Assembly (NCBI GenBank): GCA_002361235.1
Contig: DESI01000071.1
Coordinates: forward strand, 1 to 8,084
DNA: 8,084 nt
From: Porphyromonadaceae bacterium UBA3318
Lineage (GTDB): Bacteria; Bacteroidota; Bacteroidia; Bacteroidales; Muribaculaceae
Reading direction: 5' to 3'
In this document: positions 6,301 through 8,084 of the stretch, piece after piece
How positions within the stretch are numbered: the first letter of the stretch is position 1
Layout: the number at the start of each line of letters is the position of its first letter
Made by a program: the position numbers and the translations under genes
The notes under the pieces: model-generated
What the model was told of the DNA's origin: nothing
Seen by the model: only the letters and a program-made list of their open reading frames with translations
The model's database searches: none

Positions 6301-6789
6301 GATGTTGATGGCGGCGTAGTTCTCCACGAATTCCTCGGAGTAGTTGCCCGAGTCGGCGAATACGTTGAACACCATCAGCATTGAACTCTGGCGTTTCTGC
6401 GTGATGACGCCCACCTGGTTCACCTCCGACGGCAGGAAACTGGCGGCCTTGGCCACACGGTTCTGTACGTCGACGGCGGCCATGTCGGGGTCGGTGCCTG
6501 CCTTGAAATATACCTGGATCTGTGCCGATCCGTTGTTGGCGGCCGTCGAATACATGTAGTCCATGTTCTCGGCGCCGTTTATCTGCTCCTCAAGCGGAGC
6601 GATAACCGAATTCAGCACTGCCTGCGCGTTGGCACCGGTATAGTTGGTCGATACCGAGATGGTAGGCGGCGCGATGTTCGGGTATTGCTCGATAGGGAGC
6701 GCCATCAGGCCCAGGAGTCCCAACAGCACGATGAAGATGGAGATCACCGTACTGAGTACCGGCCTGTTGATGAATGTACTTAATTTCAT
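3400..6789 (-). CDS. RND (HAE1 family) multidrug efflux inner-membrane transporter
   Basis: This 1129-residue protein is the proton-driven inner-membrane pump of a tripartite efflux system, homologous to AcrB/MexB. It begins MKLSTFINRPVLSTVISIFI with TM1 at about 10-30. Porter domain half one spans about 40-330 (PIEQYPNIAPP, VDVQNRVAKA, PGVGEAMVMG). TM2-TM6 follow, with LAIAIVVDDAIVVVEAV holding D405 and D406, the proton-relay pair (AcrB D407/D408). TM7 is at about 609-630, then the second porter half. TM10 GLLAKNAILIVEF holds K1010 (AcrB K940), and RLRPILMTS holds R1040 and T1047 (AcrB R971/T978). All relay residues are therefore intact. It is about 80 residues longer than AcrB; the excess lies between TM6 and TM7 (about 500-582) and contains two extra strongly hydrophobic stretches. 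The ATG at 6789 has a clear AGGAAG ribosome-binding site and starts 20 bp after the adaptor gene. Substrate is unknown. Confidence 0.97.
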   Translation of the reverse strand: MKLSTFINRPVLSTVISIFIVLLGLLGLMALPIEQYPNIAPPTISVSTNYTGANAQAVLNSVIAPLEEQINGAENMDYMYSTAANNGSAQIQVYFKAGTDPDMAAVDVQNRVAKAASFLPSEVNQVGVITQKRQSSMLMVFNVFADSGNYSEEFVENYAAINIIPVIKRVPGVGEAMVMGADYSMRIWLKPEAMAQYGLMPGDITAALAEQNIEAAPGQFGENGDQSFQYVMRYKGRLTDEKEFGDIIIRATPEGEILRLSDVADVELGRLSYGFHSTTNGKIGVAAMIMQAPGSNATQVVNDIQAELDKFQKDAPEGIKIITTMDVNQFLFASIHEVIKTLIEAFLLVFLVVFIFLQDFRSTLIPMIAIPVALIGTFFLMYIFGFSLNLLTLSALVLAIAIVVDDAIVVVEAVHAKLDQGYKSSRMAAIDAMNEIASALISITLVMMLVFIPVSFIGGTSGVFYRQFGLTMAMAIFLSAVNALTLSPALCALFLKPHVADDEEPKPLGERMKEAYSATGEVLKQTYKKRLGFQFPAWVTSLLLLAAIVFLVLGWYEFENVALSCLAIAVAVLGVIGMFQKNFIDAFNNVFHKLQNKYTKGISWVINHKWLSFGSVAAACALLVWLMAITPTSLVPNEDTGTIMGVVDMPPATSMERTKRVMDRVDSICGTIPAIQVRNAITGYSFVSGQGNTYGSFIIKLKPWEERDEKTESAQAILQQLFAKTAQIPDGRIMFFQPPMISGYSVTSGFEIRLQDKTGGDLTNFFKVYQNFIAALNARPEIAMAYSTFNPSYPQYLVELDVAKIKQAGLTQNAILSTLQGYYGGMYISNFNKFGKLYRVMMQANPEARVSPETLKRIKVRNGATMAPIDNFVKLTRVYGPDIINRFNMFTSISVTGSPAPGASSGDAIAAIEQVAAETLPVGFGYDYSGLTREEAKQGSSSTGYVFALVLLFVYLLLSAQYESYIIPWAVILSVPFGLMGSFVFAKFMGIDNNIYLQIALIMLIGLLAKNAILIVEFALERRRAGVSIVKSAILGAAARLRPILMTSMAMIIGLLPMMFATGAGANGYRALGSGAIGGMLIGMILQLMMVPALFVALQMLQEKFTPMKWKDTDNSGLGSEITQYSKES

Positions 6790-6793
6790 AACA

Positions 6794-6799
6794 CTTCCT
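6794..6799 (-). promoter_or_regulatory. Shine-Dalgarno site of the RND pump gene
   Basis: On the minus strand AGGAAG ends 4 nt before the pump ATG (6789). It is the only clear Shine-Dalgarno-like site seen in the window, where the other starts lack one, as is usual in Bacteroidota. It supports the chosen start. Confidence 0.6.
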
Positions 6800-6809
6800 G
6801 TGCTTGTTC

Positions 6810-7931
6810 TTACTTCTTAGGCTTGATCACCATGTCATCCTTGACGGAGATTCCCACGCCCTCCACTACTACCTGCTGACCGGGCTTCAGACCGCCGGTC
6901 ACGATATAGTTCTTGCCGTCGTTGTCCTCCGAGATTGTGATGGGGGTGCTGTGCACCTTGTTGGAGTCACCCACCACATAGACAAACTTCATGTCCTGCA
7001 TTTCGTATGTGGCGGCCTGAGGCACCATCATCACGTTGTTGTGGATCTGCGGGATCATGATCTGGCCGGTGTTGCCGCTGTGCAGCATCCCGTCGGGGTT
7101 AGGGAACACGGCCTTGGCCGATGCGGCGCCGGTGGCCGGATCGATCACGCCTGAAATGGCCGTGATCTTGCCGGGCCGGGCGTAACGCTCGCCGTTGGCC
7201 AGCTGTAGCGTCACGGACGGCATGACCTTGATGGCCTCAGCTATGGTGCGGTGTCCGTTGTCGGTCAGCGCCAGGATGTCTTTCTCGTTCAGCGAGAAAT
7301 AAGCGTTCATATCGCCGTTGTTGGAGATGACGGTCAGTTCCGTCTGGGGTGATACCAACGATCCCTCCTTGAAAGGAATCGAACCTACAAGACCACTGAT
7401 GGGAGCGGTGATGGTGGCGTACGACAGGTTCTTGCGCGCCGACGAGAGGTTGGCGGCTGCCTGCGCGTACTGTGCCTTCGCGGCGTTCAGTGCATCCACG
7501 GATGTCTGATAGGCCGGGGCCGAGATTATGTTTTTGTCAAGAAGTCTCTTGTTGTTGTTGGCGTTGGTCTGCGCCGTGTTTACGTTGGCCTGAGCCACCT
7601 GCAGCGCGGCCTGGGCAGCGTCCACGGCAGCCTTCAGCGTCACCTGGTCGATGGTGAACAGAACCTGGCCCGCACGCACGTGCTGGCCCTCCTCGATGTA
7701 GACCTTGGTCAGTATGCCCTGGATCTGCGGACGTATCTGCACGTCGTTCTCTCCCTCCAGAGTCGTGGGAATGCCTGTCTCAAGGGTAGCGTCTTCCTCG
7801 CCAACCGTTATGACGGCCAGTTCGGGCACCTGCTGTCCCTGCTGTTGCTGTCCCTTACCTTTGCATCCCGTAATCATAGCCGCACCTATAGTCATGACGG
7901 CCATTCCAATGCAAACTCTTTTCGTATTCAT
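6810..7931 (-). CDS. RND efflux periplasmic adaptor (membrane-fusion protein), lipoprotein
   Basis: This 373-residue protein is the membrane-fusion subunit that links the RND pump to the outer-membrane channel (AcrA/MexA family). Residues 1-23 form a lipoprotein signal with MITGC, so C23 is the predicted lipidation site. A short Gln/Gly/Lys linker follows (24-34). The barrel-sandwich (lipoyl-like) domain is split into VQIRPQIQGILTKVYIEEGQ (64-83) and ATITAPISGLVGSIPFKEG (172-190). Between them an Ala/Gln/Asn-rich alpha-hairpin (about 97-167) would contact the channel. Beta-barrel (about 195-290) and membrane-proximal (about 300-370, KPGQQVVVEGVGISVKDDMV) domains complete the fold. Length is usual for the family. 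It is the first gene of the adaptor-pump-channel operon; the pump starts 20 bp after its stop. No clear promoter or Shine-Dalgarno is visible upstream, and no regulator gene falls inside the window. Confidence 0.96.
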   Translation of the reverse strand: MNTKRVCIGMAVMTIGAAMITGCKGKGQQQQGQQVPELAVITVGEEDATLETGIPTTLEGENDVQIRPQIQGILTKVYIEEGQHVRAGQVLFTIDQVTLKAAVDAAQAALQVAQANVNTAQTNANNNKRLLDKNIISAPAYQTSVDALNAAKAQYAQAAANLSSARKNLSYATITAPISGLVGSIPFKEGSLVSPQTELTVISNNGDMNAYFSLNEKDILALTDNGHRTIAEAIKVMPSVTLQLANGERYARPGKITAISGVIDPATGAASAKAVFPNPDGMLHSGNTGQIMIPQIHNNVMMVPQAATYEMQDMKFVYVVGDSNKVHSTPITISEDNDGKNYIVTGGLKPGQQVVVEGVGISVKDDMVIKPKK

Positions 7932-7979
7932 ATATCACTCTTTGATTATTATTTCGTCGTTATCCAGCCGGAGGCCTGC

Positions 7980-8013
7980 GCCCCTGGCTCACACTTCCGG
8001 GGCTAAAGGCCCC
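7980..8013 (-). promoter_or_regulatory. Possible alternative hairpins in the efflux operon leader
   Basis: On the minus strand GGGGC (8013-8009) can pair with GCCCC (8003-7999) around a 5-nt loop. The same GCCCC can instead pair with a second GGGGC (7984-7980) across 14 nt. The two structures exclude each other and lie 49-82 nt upstream of the adaptor start codon. If the promoter lies upstream, this could be a structured leader. No U-tract or known riboswitch signature was recognised, so a regulatory role is speculative and the hairpin may be another palindromic repeat. Confidence 0.25.
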
Positions 8014-8027
8014 TCGCCCCAACTAAC

Positions 8028-8084
8028 CGGCCTGCCCCGGGCGGGTTGGGTTCTCGGCCTGCTCCGGGCGGGTTGGGTTCTCGG
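8028..8084. repeat. 27-bp tandem repeat, two copies plus a third start at the window edge
   Basis: The unit starting CGGCCTG at 8028 recurs at 8055 with one base change (CCCC to CTCC), and the next three bases (8082-8084, CGG) begin another copy. The array therefore probably continues beyond the window. Each unit has three GGG runs (8039, 8043 and 8048 in the first; 8066, 8070 and 8075 in the second). Its period is a multiple of three, so a repetitive coding region cannot be fully excluded, but no gene is seen. The rest of 7932-8027 holds only the GC-rich hairpins and an AT-rich stretch before the adaptor start. Confidence 0.85.

Noticed and set aside
7932..7965. Promoter immediately upstream of the adaptor gene
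   Set aside because: The AT-rich stretch has no TAnnTTTG element with a suitably spaced TTTG; the promoter may lie beyond the window.

Overview
The window looks like a chromosomal segment of a fairly GC-rich member of the Bacteroidales (Bacteroidota). The evidence is the gene run L28, L33, then a roughly 50-residue DUF4295 protein, which is a Bacteroidota hallmark. A promoter matching the Bacteroidota consensus (TTG-N19-TAnnTTTG) precedes that run, and most start codons lack a Shine-Dalgarno sequence. A family assignment such as Muribaculaceae is only a guess. Every supported gene lies on the minus strand, so transcription runs from high to low coordinates.

Layout in transcription order. (1) 7932-8084 is a non-coding leader or intergenic stretch with a 27-bp tandem repeat and GC-rich hairpins. 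(2) 7931-1980 is a complete tripartite RND efflux operon: a lipoprotein membrane-fusion adaptor, a 1129-residue HAE1-type inner-membrane pump, and a NodT/OprM-type outer-membrane lipoprotein channel. Gaps between these genes are 20 bp and 43 bp. (3) 1979-1838 is a 142-bp spacer packed with three perfect hairpins. (4) 1837-1037 is an LpxA-family UDP-GlcNAc O-acyltransferase (first step of lipid A synthesis) with several changed residues. (5) 1036-665 is an intergenic region with a tandem repeat of about 36 bp, palindromes, a likely terminator and a likely promoter. (6) 664-34 is rpmB, rpmG and the DUF4295 gene.

The three efflux proteins should assemble into one envelope-spanning pump that exports small molecules. 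The lpxA-like gene also acts on the envelope and may be read through from the efflux operon. The ribosomal-protein operon is a separate unit with its own promoter.

Nothing here is clearly a new defence or mobile system. Four points most deserve a second look: an apparent extra pair of membrane helices in the RND pump; the altered active-site and substrate-site residues of the LpxA homologue and its unusual neighbourhood; a family of dispersed hairpins with a shared GCC-GCG-GGC core, a flanking CACAG and varying but self-complementary stems; and the tandem repeats in the intergenic regions.
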